Of a stretch of 64,000 bases of DNA, positions 8,727 to 18,149 are shown one piece after another. Source of the stretch: a bacterium (lineage in GTDB: Bacteria > CLD3 > SB21); NCBI GenBank assembly GCA_008933615.1, contig WBUR01000010.1, positions 1 to 64,000 of the forward strand. Reading direction: 5' to 3'. The position numbers and the translations under genes were made by a program. Below the pieces are notes generated by a model. That model ran no database searches. It was not told the origin of the DNA and was given only the letters and a program-made list of their open reading frames with translations. Numbering within the stretch: the first letter of the stretch is position 1; each line of letters opens with the position of its first letter.

Positions 8727-10391
8727 TCATATTTCTTTTCTTAAACGGGCGGCCGGAATCATCATTTGCTCGCGATACTTTGTAATGGTTCGCCGTGCGA
8801 TCGGCGTGCCGCGTTCGGTGAGTATTTTTGCCAGATCCTCGTCACTCAATGGTTTCTTCTTATCTTCCTCGTCAACGACCTGCTTTAATAGAACTTTAAT
8901 CTGTTTGGTAGAGATGTCTTCGCCGTCGGAATTGACCATACCGGTCGAAAAGAAATATTTTAATTCAAAAACCCCGTAGTCCGTCTGCGCGTACTTTCCA
9001 TTCGTTGCTCTACTGATCGTGGATATATCCATGCCGATTCTTAAAGCAACATCTTCAAGCTTCATGGGTTTGATGAATTCTCTCCCTTTTTCGAAAAAGT
9101 CTTTCTGAATGTCGACGATCGTTTCCACGGTTCTGTAGATGGTATCACGGCGGCGGTAAATGGAGTTGATAAGCCATTTAGCAGCCTCTAGTTTATTTTT
9201 GATAAATTCTTTTGCTTCCTTTTTTTCTTTGTTCTTTTCCAGCATCATTTTTTTATAAGCGTGATTAATACGTAAATTAGGAACGCCGTAATCGTTTAAA
9301 ATGATTTCAAATTTGTCGTTCACTTTCTTGATGAGAACGTCCGGTGTGATATAGTTTTGTTCCGGCTTAATATAACCATCGCCCGGCTTGGGATTAAGTT
9401 GCAGTATGTATCCGATAACGTTTTTAATCGATTCCATAGGTATTTTGAGTTGCCGGCTGACTTTGTCATAACGGCGATTGATGAAGTCGTTATATGCTTC
9501 GTTTATGATTTGGATGGATAACGAAATCCCATCGTCATAAAATCCCGTTTTTGATCTCTCTAGCTGAATAAGAATACATTCCCTTAGATCGCGCGCAGCT
9601 ATGCCCGGGGGATCCAATGATTGCACTACTTTCAAAACTTTTTCAATCTCAGCATTTGTTGTTTGCAATTCCTCTGCAATGGCCTGAATAGGGTCAATTT
9701 TGGCATTTGGTTTACCTTTTTTTTGAATTTCAGACTCGTTTTGAACCGGCTGAGACGTGTTGTTTTCCTGAATAAACGATATATGGTCGTCTCTGAAATC
9801 GTCCGCCGCTTCGGCAAAACTTTTAATTTCTTCGGCCTTTGATTTTTCAAGCACCGGCTCATCAAACATGAGGTAGCCGTCTTCGTTAATATTCCAAATA
9901 ATGTATTCGCCGATCTCGCGTTCTTTTTCGTTCAGCGGAGTAAATCGAAGCTGTTCTATAAGAAAATCCGCCAGCGTCTTTTGATCGGGCTGGATCCATT
10001 CCGACTCGTCTTCTTCACTGCTAAAATCGCGAGGCGTTCGCACTTCAAAATTATTCTCGTCATTCAAAAATTTATCCCAATCAACCTCTTCCTCTTCTTT
10101 ACGTTCTTTTTCACGTTCAGCCTTGATTTGTTCTTCTTCCCTCTCTTTTTCGTCTTTCTCCTGTTTCTGCAGCAGTTCCTGTTTTTCTTCTTCTTCGAGT
10201 TCCAATTCCTCTTCTTGTTCGACAACTTCTTCAAGTTCCTGAGCTTCTTCCAATAAGGGGTTCATTTCAAGTTCTTGTTTGAGCCTTTGTTCAAGCTGTT
10301 GTAGAGGCAATTGTAGCAGACTGGACAGCAATATCTGCTGCGGGGTCATCTTCATCTGCTGGCTCAAAACCTGTTTCATACCCTGGGACAT
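8727..10391 (-). CDS. rpoN: RNA polymerase sigma-54 factor
   Basis: A protein of 554 residues, somewhat longer than the usual ~480. The N-terminal Gln/Leu-rich activator-contact region I is clear (residues 1-50, LSQQMKMTPQQILLSSLLQL). The core-binding domain (about 240-330) has DPPGIAARDLRECILIQL. The C-terminal DNA-binding part ends with the RpoN box (ARRTITKYREQ) and AARLRKEI. The extra length is a highly acidic, Glu/Lys-rich region II from about 50 to 115. It sits 14 bases downstream of lptB, a placement known from many diderm bacteria. A candidate partner, an NtrC-type activator, is encoded at 56.8-58.1 kb. Confidence 0.96.
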   Translation of the reverse strand: MSQGMKQVLSQQMKMTPQQILLSSLLQLPLQQLEQRLKQELEMNPLLEEAQELEEVVEQEEELELEEEEKQELLQKQEKDEKEREEEQIKAEREKERKEEEEVDWDKFLNDENNFEVRTPRDFSSEEDESEWIQPDQKTLADFLIEQLRFTPLNEKEREIGEYIIWNINEDGYLMFDEPVLEKSKAEEIKSFAEAADDFRDDHISFIQENNTSQPVQNESEIQKKGKPNAKIDPIQAIAEELQTTNAEIEKVLKVVQSLDPPGIAARDLRECILIQLERSKTGFYDDGISLSIQIINEAYNDFINRRYDKVSRQLKIPMESIKNVIGYILQLNPKPGDGYIKPEQNYITPDVLIKKVNDKFEIILNDYGVPNLRINHAYKKMMLEKNKEKKEAKEFIKNKLEAAKWLINSIYRRRDTIYRTVETIVDIQKDFFEKGREFIKPMKLEDVALRIGMDISTISRATNGKYAQTDYGVFELKYFFSTGMVNSDGEDISTKQIKVLLKQVVDEEDKKKPLSDEDLAKILTERGTPIARRTITKYREQMMIPAARLRKEI

Positions 10392-10405
10392 CTGTCAGTT
10401 TCTCC

Positions 10406-11224
10406 TTAATGTCTAAGCTTGAATTTATCGCCAAGATATAATTTACGCGCTTCGGGATCATCTGCTAAATATTCGGCTGAACCGCTTTTCAGCACTTTGC
10501 CGTCGAAAAGCAGATAAGCGCGATTGGTAATAGCGAGCGTCTCGTGAACATTATGGTCAGTAATCAGAATCCCAATGCCGCGCTCGCGCAATTCTTTTAC
10601 AATGGATTGGATATCTTCAACGGCGATAGGATCTATGCCTGCGAACGGTTCGTCCAGAAGTAAGAATCGGGGATTGGTCACTAACGCCCGCGCAATCTCG
10701 GTTCTGCGTCGCTCGCCTCCCGATAGCGAATACCCTTTGTTCTTCGCAATGCGCGTGATCGTCATGTCCTCCAGTAATTGTTCAAGTCTCTGCTTACGTT
10801 CCTGTCGCGAAATATCCAAAGTCTGCAGAATGGCCATGATGTTTTGTTCAACAGTCAATTTTCGGAATATGGATGCTTCCTGAGACAGATAGCCTATGCC
10901 CATGCGCGCCCGGCGGTACATTGCCATTTTGGTAATATTTTTTTCGTCGAGAAATATTCGGCCGACGTTAGGCTTGATCATGCCGGTGATCATATAAAAC
11001 GTCGTAGTTTTTCCCGCACCGTTGGGGCCGAGCAGCCCTACGATTTCTCCCTGAGTAACCTGAACGTCAACGCCGTTCACTACGCTTCGACCGCCGTATT
11101 TCTTAACAAGAGCTTCTGCGCGCAAGGTTTTCTTTGCTTCACGCTGGTGGTCAATGTAATCTGCTGATAATTCAACGGTATGCGCAGACGCGCGACTCGT
11201 AGGTGTGTCACGGTTCGCATCCAT
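10406..11224 (-). CDS. lptB: LPS export ABC transporter ATP-binding protein
   Basis: About 272 residues from ATG 11224. Walker A is [16 protein letters not shown], the signature is [17 protein letters not shown], and Walker B is [13 protein letters not shown], followed by the H-loop ([10 protein letters not shown]). The [21 protein letters not shown] stretch is diagnostic of LptB, the cytoplasmic ATPase that powers LPS extraction with LptFG. The frame is open further upstream (ATG at 11266 and beyond), but those starts overlap the preceding gene. I prefer 11224, although even this leaves about 30 extra residues before the ABC core. LptF and LptG are not in the window. Confidence 0.93.
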   Translation of the reverse strand: MDANRDTPTSRASAHTVELSADYIDHQREAKKTLRAEALVKKYGGRSVVNGVDVQVTQGEIVGLLGPNGAGKTTTFYMITGMIKPNVGRIFLDEKNITKMAMYRRARMGIGYLSQEASIFRKLTVEQNIMAILQTLDISRQERKQRLEQLLEDMTITRIAKNKGYSLSGGERRRTEIARALVTNPRFLLLDEPFAGIDPIAVEDIQSIVKELRERGIGILITDHNVHETLAITNRAYLLFDGKVLKSGSAEYLADDPEARKLYLGDKFKLRH

Positions 11225-11240
11225 ATTTTGGTTTTCAAAA

Positions 11241-12452
11241 TTAGTTTTTCCCAACTTTATCCTCATATTTTTCAGGAAAATAAGTTCCTTCCGTTCCACC
11301 CACAACTTTAAATCGGTCCAGCTTACCGGACTGTGCAAAATATAGGATGATCTTTGGGCCGGAAATTTCGTTAACGCCGCCATTATTTTCAAGATAATAA
11401 ATGTTATACGCATTGCCTTGAGCTTCCAGCGTTTGCAGCTTATTATCCTCGATGGACATCGTCATTTCTTTGGCTTTCAAACGGTGAGTTTTTTTTCCAC
11501 GTGAGTCTGCTTCAGACGAGGCTTCGCCATTGCCTTTAACGTAAATAGTATGTATGACCTTATTTTTAAATTGCACCTGCATGGTGTCGCCAGTCATTAA
11601 ATTATTTTCATAAGTTGCCGCAGGCTTGTCTTCAAGCAACAAAATTTCTTTTTTTGTAAAAAACGTTGCCTTTTGCGATGTGGTATAGAGCTTCTCTCGA
11701 ATAAAAGATACGCTGTCCTTGATAATAACTTTGTTTTTTTCAATAAACGATTCCACGAAAAGGCCCTTTGCGGATAACTGGTCCTCAGACCGGTATCTGA
11801 TCGGATTGCCTATGGTATCCAATATAGGATTAGACATCAAACCCCTGCTTAAGCGAGCCGTATTCTGGCCTTTGAACTTTGTGCTGTCGTATTGTATCAT
11901 ATACGGGTGACCCTTCACGTTGGCATATTCCCTTCGTACATCGTAGAAACTTTCATCCCCGTAAATGGTAACGGATTCCAGGCTGTCAAATACTACCACA
12001 TTTCCATAAGCAAACAGTTGTCCGATGTCCTGAAAATAGATCAAAGAATCCGCGACCAGCGTCGTTGAACGGTCAATAAATACGACGTTGCCCTGGCATA
12101 CTGATTTTCTCTGCTTCGCATAATACCGTGCCTTTTCGCAGAAGATCGTACGGTGGAGATCATGTAGCGCCACATCACCGATCAGGATGGCCATCTGAAG
12201 ATCCCTGAAAAATGCGGCCTGATCGCAAGTGGCCGTTAGGGTGTCCTGAGAAAATTTAACATGGCCTTTAGCTTTGAGAATATCCTTGTTGTCAATGCGC
12301 TGATTTTCGATCTCATCGGCCGCGTCAAGCCGTAAAGGATTATATTCCTCCTGTGTTTGCCGTGGCGAATTTGTTTGAGCCCGCAGCATTTCATAGCTCA
12401 ATGTTAAGAGCATTAGCGCTGACAGGAGCCTATTCACAAAAACGATCATCAT
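11241..12452 (-). CDS. OstA/LptA-like periplasmic protein of LPS transport
   Basis: A protein of 403 residues, much longer than E. coli LptA (~185). It has an N-terminal signal peptide (about 1-26, hydrophobic, ending ...EMLRAQ). Repeating short beta segments of the OstA/LptA type follow ([46 protein letters not shown]-like units; [39 protein letters not shown]). Such jellyroll strands bridge LPS across the periplasm. Together with lptC upstream and lptB downstream this supports a role in LPS transport. The length suggests several stacked OstA units, as seen in Bacteroidetes/Chlorobi-type proteins. Confidence 0.82.
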   Translation of the reverse strand: MMIVFVNRLLSALMLLTLSYEMLRAQTNSPRQTQEEYNPLRLDAADEIENQRIDNKDILKAKGHVKFSQDTLTATCDQAAFFRDLQMAILIGDVALHDLHRTIFCEKARYYAKQRKSVCQGNVVFIDRSTTLVADSLIYFQDIGQLFAYGNVVVFDSLESVTIYGDESFYDVRREYANVKGHPYMIQYDSTKFKGQNTARLSRGLMSNPILDTIGNPIRYRSEDQLSAKGLFVESFIEKNKVIIKDSVSFIREKLYTTSQKATFFTKKEILLLEDKPAATYENNLMTGDTMQVQFKNKVIHTIYVKGNGEASSEADSRGKKTHRLKAKEMTMSIEDNKLQTLEAQGNAYNIYYLENNGGVNEISGPKIILYFAQSGKLDRFKVVGGTEGTYFPEKYEDKVGKN

Positions 12453-12479
12453 ATCTCATGAGGCATTATACATTGCTCA

Positions 12480-13133
12480 TTATTTGTTTTCCTTCAGCAC
12501 GTTCTGCATTTCCTTGTCCATTTCATCATCCTGCTTTCGAACGTTTTTCTCGTTCTTTGAACGGATCGAACCCGTTCGCAAATCAATATCCCGTGCGGAC
12601 TGTCCGTATGCATTCTTCATTTTCCAATTAGACAAGTCCTTGTTTGATTCAAATCCATATCCATTGAGCGTGTCTTCGGCAGAAGTCAGGGTCACAAAAC
12701 CGTCTGCAAATACTAACTGTTTCTGGTCATCCCAGTAAATCTTTTGAGTTCGCATCATAAGTCCGCTGTCGGACACGATCACAACATTTCCAAAAGCAGA
12801 AAGATTATTCGTGGCGCCGCGAACTTCTCCGCTGTCGGAGGTCAAAGTCGCATTATGTTTTCCCTTTTCATAAAACTCTACTCGCAAACTTTGCCCGAAT
12901 GTCGTCAGTTTCTGAGCGTTCCACCGCATCATATGCCTTGAAAAAAGTTCCGCCTCCACCACGCCTCTGGTTGTAAAAACAGCTTTAGAATTCCATCCTT
13001 CCTGATCAGGATTGGCCAGATCCTTACCGACCGATTCGGTGCCGGATTCGGTCAAATCGGAACAGGCAACCCCTGGGAAGAGCGCTGCAACAAAGACAAA
13101 AATTACCGTGATTTTATTTATATAAAAAACCAT
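12480..13133 (-). CDS. lptC: LptC-like LPS export protein (predicted lipoprotein)
   Basis: A protein of 217 residues. An N-terminal hydrophobic segment ends in PGVACSD, a plausible though weak lipobox. The body (about 50-180) has the LptC/DUF1239 beta pattern: FTTRGVVEAELFSRHMMR, LRVEFYEKGKHNATLTSDSGEVRGATNNLSAFGNVVIVSDSGL and TQKIYWDDQKQLVFADGFVTL. LptC passes LPS from LptBFG to LptA. The C-terminal ~40 residues are charged. It starts three bases after recO ends, and the lptA-like gene follows 27 bases later, so the three genes are almost certainly cotranscribed. Confidence 0.85.
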   Translation of the reverse strand: MVFYINKITVIFVFVAALFPGVACSDLTESGTESVGKDLANPDQEGWNSKAVFTTRGVVEAELFSRHMMRWNAQKLTTFGQSLRVEFYEKGKHNATLTSDSGEVRGATNNLSAFGNVVIVSDSGLMMRTQKIYWDDQKQLVFADGFVTLTSAEDTLNGYGFESNKDLSNWKMKNAYGQSARDIDLRTGSIRSKNEKNVRKQDDEMDKEMQNVLKENK

Positions 13134-13136
13134 GTT

Positions 13137-13898
13137 TTACGCTAATTTCAAAAAAGAAAGCGAATTTAGATTCTGTAATTCCTCCATATGATACTGCAAG
13201 TGCCTAAGAAGCAAGTGGTAGACTTCATTGCAAGCTTTCTCTGACATCGCAATATTGTATATTCCATTGCCGTGTGAACGGGCTATCTGTCTCATAATAC
13301 CCAACGATTCTTTTGACAACAATGCGCCTGAAACATTCCGCAGGTGAGATGGGCAAGATTCGCAAACCACTCGGCCATGTTCTACACTGAAATTCAGTTC
13401 TTTGTGGTCCATCACATCTCGGCAATTTTTGCATGAATCAAAGTCCATCGTGAATCCTAATCGAGTCGCGACGTGCAACATGAAATACAATAACCCGTTC
13501 ACAGGTCTTTTTTCAGCGCGGTCAATTCCCTGCAGGGTTTGTACCAAAAGGTCAAATAAGTGCAAATTATCTTCATTGGCGTGGATTAAACGGTTGCACA
13601 TTTCTATAATAGCCAGCGCTTCATATGTTCTGTCCAGGTCGTTATGAATTTGTAGAAACGGATCAATAACGCTCACATCTGAGACATATTGCAGGTCTCT
13701 TTCTGTCCGATCATAGTAAATGACCGAGATGTACGTAAATAATTCCAATGATCCGCCGTATTTACTCTTTACGTCGCGTGCGCCTTTTGCAAGCAAATTG
13801 ACCTTACCCATATTTTTCGTAAAAGTGGTAAGGATTTTGCTGGTTTCCCCATAGGGAATGGTCTTAAGAATTATAGCTTCCGTTCGCTGGATCGACAT
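13137..13898 (-). CDS. recO: DNA repair protein RecO
   Basis: A protein of 253 residues, typical length. The N-terminal OB-fold begins with RTEAIILKTIPYGETSKILTTFTKNMGKVNLLAKGARDVKSK, the standard RecO opening. A helical C-terminal domain carries a four-Cys zinc site (CKNC...CESC, about residues 157-182). RecO loads RecA onto SSB-coated single-stranded DNA with RecR; recA and two ssb genes lie at 38.8-41.2 kb. It is the first gene of the recO-lptC-lptA-lptB-rpoN series, and the promoter must lie in the 160-base divergent gap 13899-14061. Confidence 0.93.
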   Translation of the reverse strand: MSIQRTEAIILKTIPYGETSKILTTFTKNMGKVNLLAKGARDVKSKYGGSLELFTYISVIYYDRTERDLQYVSDVSVIDPFLQIHNDLDRTYEALAIIEMCNRLIHANEDNLHLFDLLVQTLQGIDRAEKRPVNGLLYFMLHVATRLGFTMDFDSCKNCRDVMDHKELNFSVEHGRVVCESCPSHLRNVSGALLSKESLGIMRQIARSHGNGIYNIAMSEKACNEVYHLLLRHLQYHMEELQNLNSLSFLKLA

Positions 13899-14061
13899 TC
13901 TGTTGGCTCATTTTTTGCTATTTAGTGCATGTGAACATAAAATTATTTACGTCGAAAATCAACAGTAATTTCAAGCATCTATAGCCGGTTTATGGCCAAA
14001 AATACCTTGATTTTAACTTCTGAATGGGGTAATTTTCTTCAATAAATCGTATGGTACCGTC

Positions 14062-14502
14062 ATGAAGAAAAAAATCGTTATTATTAGTTTTGTTGTAGCC
14101 CTTTGTGCACTGGGTTTTGTTTTTCAATCAAAGTTACACAGCGGAATTTCCCTATTTCAGGATTTGAAAAAAGCAAAAATAGAATTTGCCGAGGAGGAGT
14201 TTGATTTCGGCAAAATCAAAGAAGGCGAATTGGTGGAACACGTATTTACCTTTACCAATATCGGCAACGATACGTTAAAAATAGCGCAGGTAAGAGCCTC
14301 ATGCGGCTGTACTGCCACTTTGCTGAGCGCCAATCGGATTCCGCCTCAAGGCATGGGAGAAATCAAAACGACGTTTAATTCAAAAGGCAGATTCGGAATA
14401 CAAAAAAAGACTCTTACTGTTTTTTCAAACGATAGTGATTCACCGGCAATAAAACTCGTTTTTCGTGCGGAAATTGAAGCTTTGGAAAACAAGAACCCTT
14501 AA
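14062..14502 (+). CDS. DUF1573 domain protein, membrane-anchored or secreted
   Basis: A protein of 146 residues. One N-terminal hydrophobic segment (5-22) is followed by an Ig-like DUF1573 domain: FDFGKIKEGELVEHVFTFTNIGNDTLKI and the CGCT motif in VRASCGCTATLL, then PPQGMGEIKTTFNSKG and FSNDSDSPAIKL. Proteins of this family are common in Bacteroidetes and relatives and are predicted to be periplasmic or surface-located; their molecular role is not established. It heads a plus-strand run of five genes, though the following gene starts 55 bases later and shows no functional relation. Confidence 0.85.
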   Translation: MKKKIVIISFVVALCALGFVFQSKLHSGISLFQDLKKAKIEFAEEEFDFGKIKEGELVEHVFTFTNIGNDTLKIAQVRASCGCTATLLSANRIPPQGMGEIKTTFNSKGRFGIQKKTLTVFSNDSDSPAIKLVFRAEIEALENKNP

Positions 14503-14556
14503 GGCGCGTTTTACGATATTTCGATGGAATATTTATTAAACCAACAATCTAAATAC

Positions 14557-14973
14557 ATGAATAAGAAGATCAAAGTTTTAGTAGCTAAACCGGGACTGGA
14601 CGGCCACGACCGCGGCGCTAAAATTATTGCCAGTGCGCTTAGGGATGCGGGCATGGAAGTCATTTATACAGGATTACGCCAAACTCCAGAGATGATTGTG
14701 AGCGCAGCCGTTCAGGAAGACGTCGACGTAGTTGCAGTCAGTATTTTATCGGGATCCCACATGACGTTATTTCCTAAAATACTGGATCAGATGAAAAAAG
14801 AGGAACTTGAAAATATACTTCTGATCGGTGGCGGCATTATCCCGGATAAAGACGCTGAGGAACTCGAAAAAATGGGCGTGGGAAAACTCTTCGGCCCTGG
14901 AACTGCTACAACGGATGTGGTTATGTATATTCAAGACTGGATGCGCAGTCACCAAACCGAGCCAATAACTTAA
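14557..14973 (+). CDS. Cobalamin-binding small subunit, methylmalonyl-CoA mutase type
   Basis: About 138 residues from ATG 14557, a complete stand-alone B12-binding domain. The opening [15 protein letters not shown] contains the DxHxxG signature whose His replaces the lower axial base of cobalamin. SILSGSH and LIGGGIIP are the other conserved loops. Family members serve as the small subunit of split acyl-CoA mutases; the catalytic large subunit is not in the window. An in-frame ATG at 14524 would add eleven residues unlike family starts. The next gene starts seven bases downstream. Confidence 0.87.
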   Translation: MNKKIKVLVAKPGLDGHDRGAKIIASALRDAGMEVIYTGLRQTPEMIVSAAVQEDVDVVAVSILSGSHMTLFPKILDQMKKEELENILLIGGGIIPDKDAEELEKMGVGKLFGPGTATTDVVMYIQDWMRSHQTEPIT

Positions 14974-14979
14974 TTCTTC

Positions 14980-15600
14980 ATGAATAACATTACTTCGATT
15001 TTCTGGGATCTGGGAGGGGTCGTACTGACCAATGCATGGGATCGCGAGCAGCGTGTTCGTGTGCTGAATGAATTTAATATCCGTACAGGTGAGGAATTAA
15101 ACGAATTCGGCGACCGGCACCGCGAAGTAGCTGCGTTGTTTGAAAGCGGCAAATTTTCCCTGCAAGAATATCTGAATCTGACGTTGTTTGGAATGCCTCA
15201 GATTTTTACTCACGACCAGTTTAAGGAAAAGATGTTCGAACAGTCGAAACCGTTACCCGGTTTGGAAGTACTCAAGCAAGTTGCCGGAACCGGTAAATAT
15301 TTTTTGGCGTCGCTGAACAACGAATCCAAAGAACTCAATGAACATCGCATCAGACATTTTGACCTTCCAAATTATTTCGGAGCGTTTTTTTCCTCCTGTT
15401 ATCTTAACATCATGAAGCCTAATCCTGAGATTTATCGTGCCGCCCTAAATATTTCACACCGCAAGGCGGAGGAGTGTGTATTTATAGATGACCGTTCGCA
15501 AAATGTCGAAGCGGCACGGCATTGCGGTATGCACGCAATTCATTACAAAGACCCGGACCAATTACGAGTCGAGCTTGACAAACTCAACATGTCCATCTAA
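14980..15600 (+). CDS. HAD-superfamily hydrolase (YihX-like)
   Basis: A protein of 206 residues. Motif I is FWDLGGVVLTN, with the nucleophilic Asp and the Gly-Gly form common in the YihX/HAD-IA group. Motif II lies in FLASLNNESKELNE, and motif III/IV in KPNPEIYRAAL...CVFIDDRSQNVEAARHCGM. These enzymes dephosphorylate small sugar or other phosphometabolites; the substrate here cannot be told. The gene begins seven bases after the B12-binding subunit and ends 15 bases before the SpoU methyltransferase, consistent with one operon. Confidence 0.88.
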   Translation: MNNITSIFWDLGGVVLTNAWDREQRVRVLNEFNIRTGEELNEFGDRHREVAALFESGKFSLQEYLNLTLFGMPQIFTHDQFKEKMFEQSKPLPGLEVLKQVAGTGKYFLASLNNESKELNEHRIRHFDLPNYFGAFFSSCYLNIMKPNPEIYRAALNISHRKAEECVFIDDRSQNVEAARHCGMHAIHYKDPDQLRVELDKLNMSI

Positions 15601-15615
15601 CGCTTTGAGTTCGCT

Positions 15616-16419
15616 ATGGTGACTTTTGAGCGGATAACCAAAAACAAACTGCAGTACTTTTCTTCGGTTTTGGACAAAAAAAAGAGGCAAGTATCGGGGT
15701 TATTTCACATCGAGGGCATTCATCTCTTTGAAGAATTTTTGAAAAGTGGATTTAAAGCCGAATGGATAGTCCTTCATACTGACTTTATTTCACAACATCC
15801 TCAACTGGCCAATACGATCTGGAACAAATTCTCCGCAATTACTTTTCAGGCAAATGCTGCAGAATTCCGAAAAATATCCGATACGGAAAATGCACAGGGA
15901 ATTGCTGCGGGTATTTATCAAAAAAAAAATAACGAAATTGATTTTTCTACTACAACAAAAGACATCATCGTAGCTTTAGATCAGATTAACGATCCGGGAA
16001 ACTTAGGAACGATTCTTCGCAGCGCCGATTGGTTTGGGATTAATAAAATTGTATTAAGTAAATCGTCGGTAGATATTTATAATCCGAAAGTGGTTAGGGC
16101 CAGCATGGGATCGATTTTTCGAGTATCCTGTCAGTCACTGGACTTGCCGCAATTTCTGATGCAGGCAAAAGAAAAAAACTATAGCATTTTTGCGGCCTCC
16201 ATCGATCCAAATGCACCCGCCGACTTTGAGAAAACGAATACGTCCAACGTTATTGTCATCGGGAATGAAGCGCACGGCATTTCAGAGCCCATAAAGCGCC
16301 TCTGTTCGCACGAGATCAGAATTCCTAAATTCGGCCATGCAGAATCCCTAAATGCCGCAACTGCTAGCGCAATTTTAATGTACGAATTTTCAAAGCAACG
16401 TTACAGGAATGCCAAGTGA
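15616..16419 (+). CDS. SpoU/TrmH-family RNA 2'-O-ribose methyltransferase
   Basis: A protein of 267 residues. An N-terminal substrate-binding part (about 1-100, with HIEGIHLFEEFL) is followed by the SPOUT knot domain with all three motifs: LDQINDPGNLGTILRSADWFG (motif 1), VIVIGNEAHGIS (motif 2) and IPKFGHAESLNAATASAILMYE (motif 3). It uses AdoMet to methylate a ribose 2'-OH in rRNA or tRNA, RlmB-like by architecture; the target nucleotide cannot be assigned. Its stop overlaps the next start by four bases, indicating translational coupling. Confidence 0.9.
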   Translation: MVTFERITKNKLQYFSSVLDKKKRQVSGLFHIEGIHLFEEFLKSGFKAEWIVLHTDFISQHPQLANTIWNKFSAITFQANAAEFRKISDTENAQGIAAGIYQKKNNEIDFSTTTKDIIVALDQINDPGNLGTILRSADWFGINKIVLSKSSVDIYNPKVVRASMGSIFRVSCQSLDLPQFLMQAKEKNYSIFAASIDPNAPADFEKTNTSNVIVIGNEAHGISEPIKRLCSHEIRIPKFGHAESLNAATASAILMYEFSKQRYRNAK

Positions 16420-17735
16420 AGAGGATAATCAAAAACGGAAAAATTGTTACCATGAATGCTGCGCGTGAAGTATTGCGCGGCGATATTCTGATTGAAGGTG
16501 ATAGGATCGAGAAAGTTGGACGTTTAAACCGATCTGATTTCGAAAATGCAAAAACCATGGATGCCTCGGAGTTGACTGTTTCGCCGGGTTTTGTCCAAAC
16601 GCATGTGCATTTGTGTCAAACCCTTTTTCGTAATCTTGCGGACGATCTTGAACTGCTTGATTGGCTGAAAATAAAAATCTGGCCGTTCGAGGGCGCTCAT
16701 TCGCCTCAATCGATAGCCTTGTCAGCCAGAATCGGGTTGACCGAACTTATCAAATGCGGTACCACAACGATTATGGATATGGCTACGGTTCATCACACCG
16801 ACCGGGTTTTTGAAGAAATCGAAAAATCCGGGATACGAGCAATTTGCGGAAAAGCCATGATGGATGACTGTGCTGGCGCCCCGAAGAGCCTGACGGAATC
16901 TATGAGATGGTCGATCGATGAGAGTTTGCGTCTTAAAAAAGACTGGCATGGAAAGTCCAATGGACGGTTACGATTTGCCTTTGCGCCTCGATTTGTGTTG
17001 TCCTGCAGTGAGAAACTTTTGTGTGAAGTGCGTGATATTGCAGCTGAGGAGAAATTACTTATTCATACTCATTCTTCCGAAAATCGGGGCGAACTTGACG
17101 AAGTAGTCCGACGTTATCAAAAAAGCAATATTGAATATTTTCATCATATTAATTTGACCGGGGAACGATTATGTCTTGCTCACTGCATATGGCTTAATTC
17201 GAATGAAATGGATATTCTGCAGGAAACGCAGACTAAAGTGCTGCATTGCCCATCGTCAAATCTAAAATTGGGATCGGGAATTGCTCCCGTTCCGGAAATG
17301 CTCGACCGCGGCATTACGGTATCTTTGGGCGCTGACGGAGCTCCATGTAACAATAATCTGGATATATTTCAGGAAATGCGTTTGGCTGCGCTTATTCAAA
17401 AACCCAGAGTAGGCCCTAAATCCCTGACGGCGGAAAAAGTATTTGAAATGGCAACTATCCAGGGCGCACGCGCGCTTGGAATGGAAAAAGAAATCGGGAG
17501 CATTGAACCTGGGAAAAAGGCAGATCTTGTTTTGATGGACTTAGAAAATGTACACTCTATGCCGGAAGAAAACATATACTCCAGCATTATCTATTCAGCC
17601 AGATCCACAGATGTTAAAACGGTAATTGTCGACGGTAAGGTTGTAATGAAGAATCGTGAATTACGAACCATAGACGAGCAGCAAGTTGTCAAAAATATTC
17701 GTCCACAGATCAAAAAACTATTAAATCGGATATGA
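16416..17735 (+). CDS. Amidohydrolase, MTA/SAH deaminase (MtaD/SsnA) type
   Basis: A protein of 439 residues. The TIM-barrel amidohydrolase metal ligands are H63 and H65 (QTHVHLCQT), a later His in LIHTHSSEN, one in CLAHCIW, and the Asp in SLGADGAPCNNN. LFRNLADDLELLDWLKIKIWP is typical of 5'-methylthioadenosine/S-adenosylhomocysteine and 5'-deoxyadenosine deaminases. The likely reaction is deamination of an adenosine-type nucleoside or related heterocycle in purine/AdoMet by-product salvage; other substrates such as guanine remain possible. It starts within the stop of the methyltransferase gene. Confidence 0.87.
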   Translation: MKRIIKNGKIVTMNAAREVLRGDILIEGDRIEKVGRLNRSDFENAKTMDASELTVSPGFVQTHVHLCQTLFRNLADDLELLDWLKIKIWPFEGAHSPQSIALSARIGLTELIKCGTTTIMDMATVHHTDRVFEEIEKSGIRAICGKAMMDDCAGAPKSLTESMRWSIDESLRLKKDWHGKSNGRLRFAFAPRFVLSCSEKLLCEVRDIAAEEKLLIHTHSSENRGELDEVVRRYQKSNIEYFHHINLTGERLCLAHCIWLNSNEMDILQETQTKVLHCPSSNLKLGSGIAPVPEMLDRGITVSLGADGAPCNNNLDIFQEMRLAALIQKPRVGPKSLTAEKVFEMATIQGARALGMEKEIGSIEPGKKADLVLMDLENVHSMPEENIYSSIIYSARSTDVKTVIVDGKVVMKNRELRTIDEQQVVKNIRPQIKKLLNRI

Positions 17736-17810
17736 ACATTAAAAGATGTGACCGCTCGGACGTGTATTCTGTATATTTAGTCTAAATAAAATCATTATAC
17801 ATGCTGTGAT

Positions 17811-18149
17811 ATGGAAGACTATATTTTCATCAGTTTATGTGAATCTATTGGCTTTCTTTATTTGTGGCCTCGCGCAGTGGGAAAAACAACCGATTGGAGC
17901 AGTAAATTCATGCAACGGGATAATCCGCACCTGCGTATTTGTTACTTTGCCCGAAAGTGGGTAACGCCTTTACTTTTTGTGGCGCTGACAGTCATGGTAA
18001 TTGTCACTGTTTTAGATCATGCAAAAGAATTTATTGAGATTGTTATTCTTAATTTGCTTGTAGTGATATCGTCGCTGCTGATTGGATCTCTTGCCAGCCA
18101 GTATATCGTTGAACGATATAGGGTAGGACGAAAACATTTTTTTAATTAA
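17811..18149 (+). CDS. Small membrane protein, unknown function
   Basis: A protein of 112 residues, not recognised. The N-terminal ~47 residues look soluble and include a Trp/Arg-rich stretch (YLWPRAVGKTTDWSSKF). Two adjacent hydrophobic helices follow (about 49-69 and 74-94), then a basic tail. It overlaps the 3' end of convergent birA by eight bases. The start codon has only a weak ribosome site, so the N-terminus is uncertain. Coding potential is supported mainly by the coherent two-helix pattern and its fit after the amidohydrolase gene (75-base gap). Confidence 0.5.
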   Translation: MEDYIFISLCESIGFLYLWPRAVGKTTDWSSKFMQRDNPHLRICYFARKWVTPLLFVALTVMVIVTVLDHAKEFIEIVILNLLVVISSLLIGSLASQYIVERYRVGRKHFFN

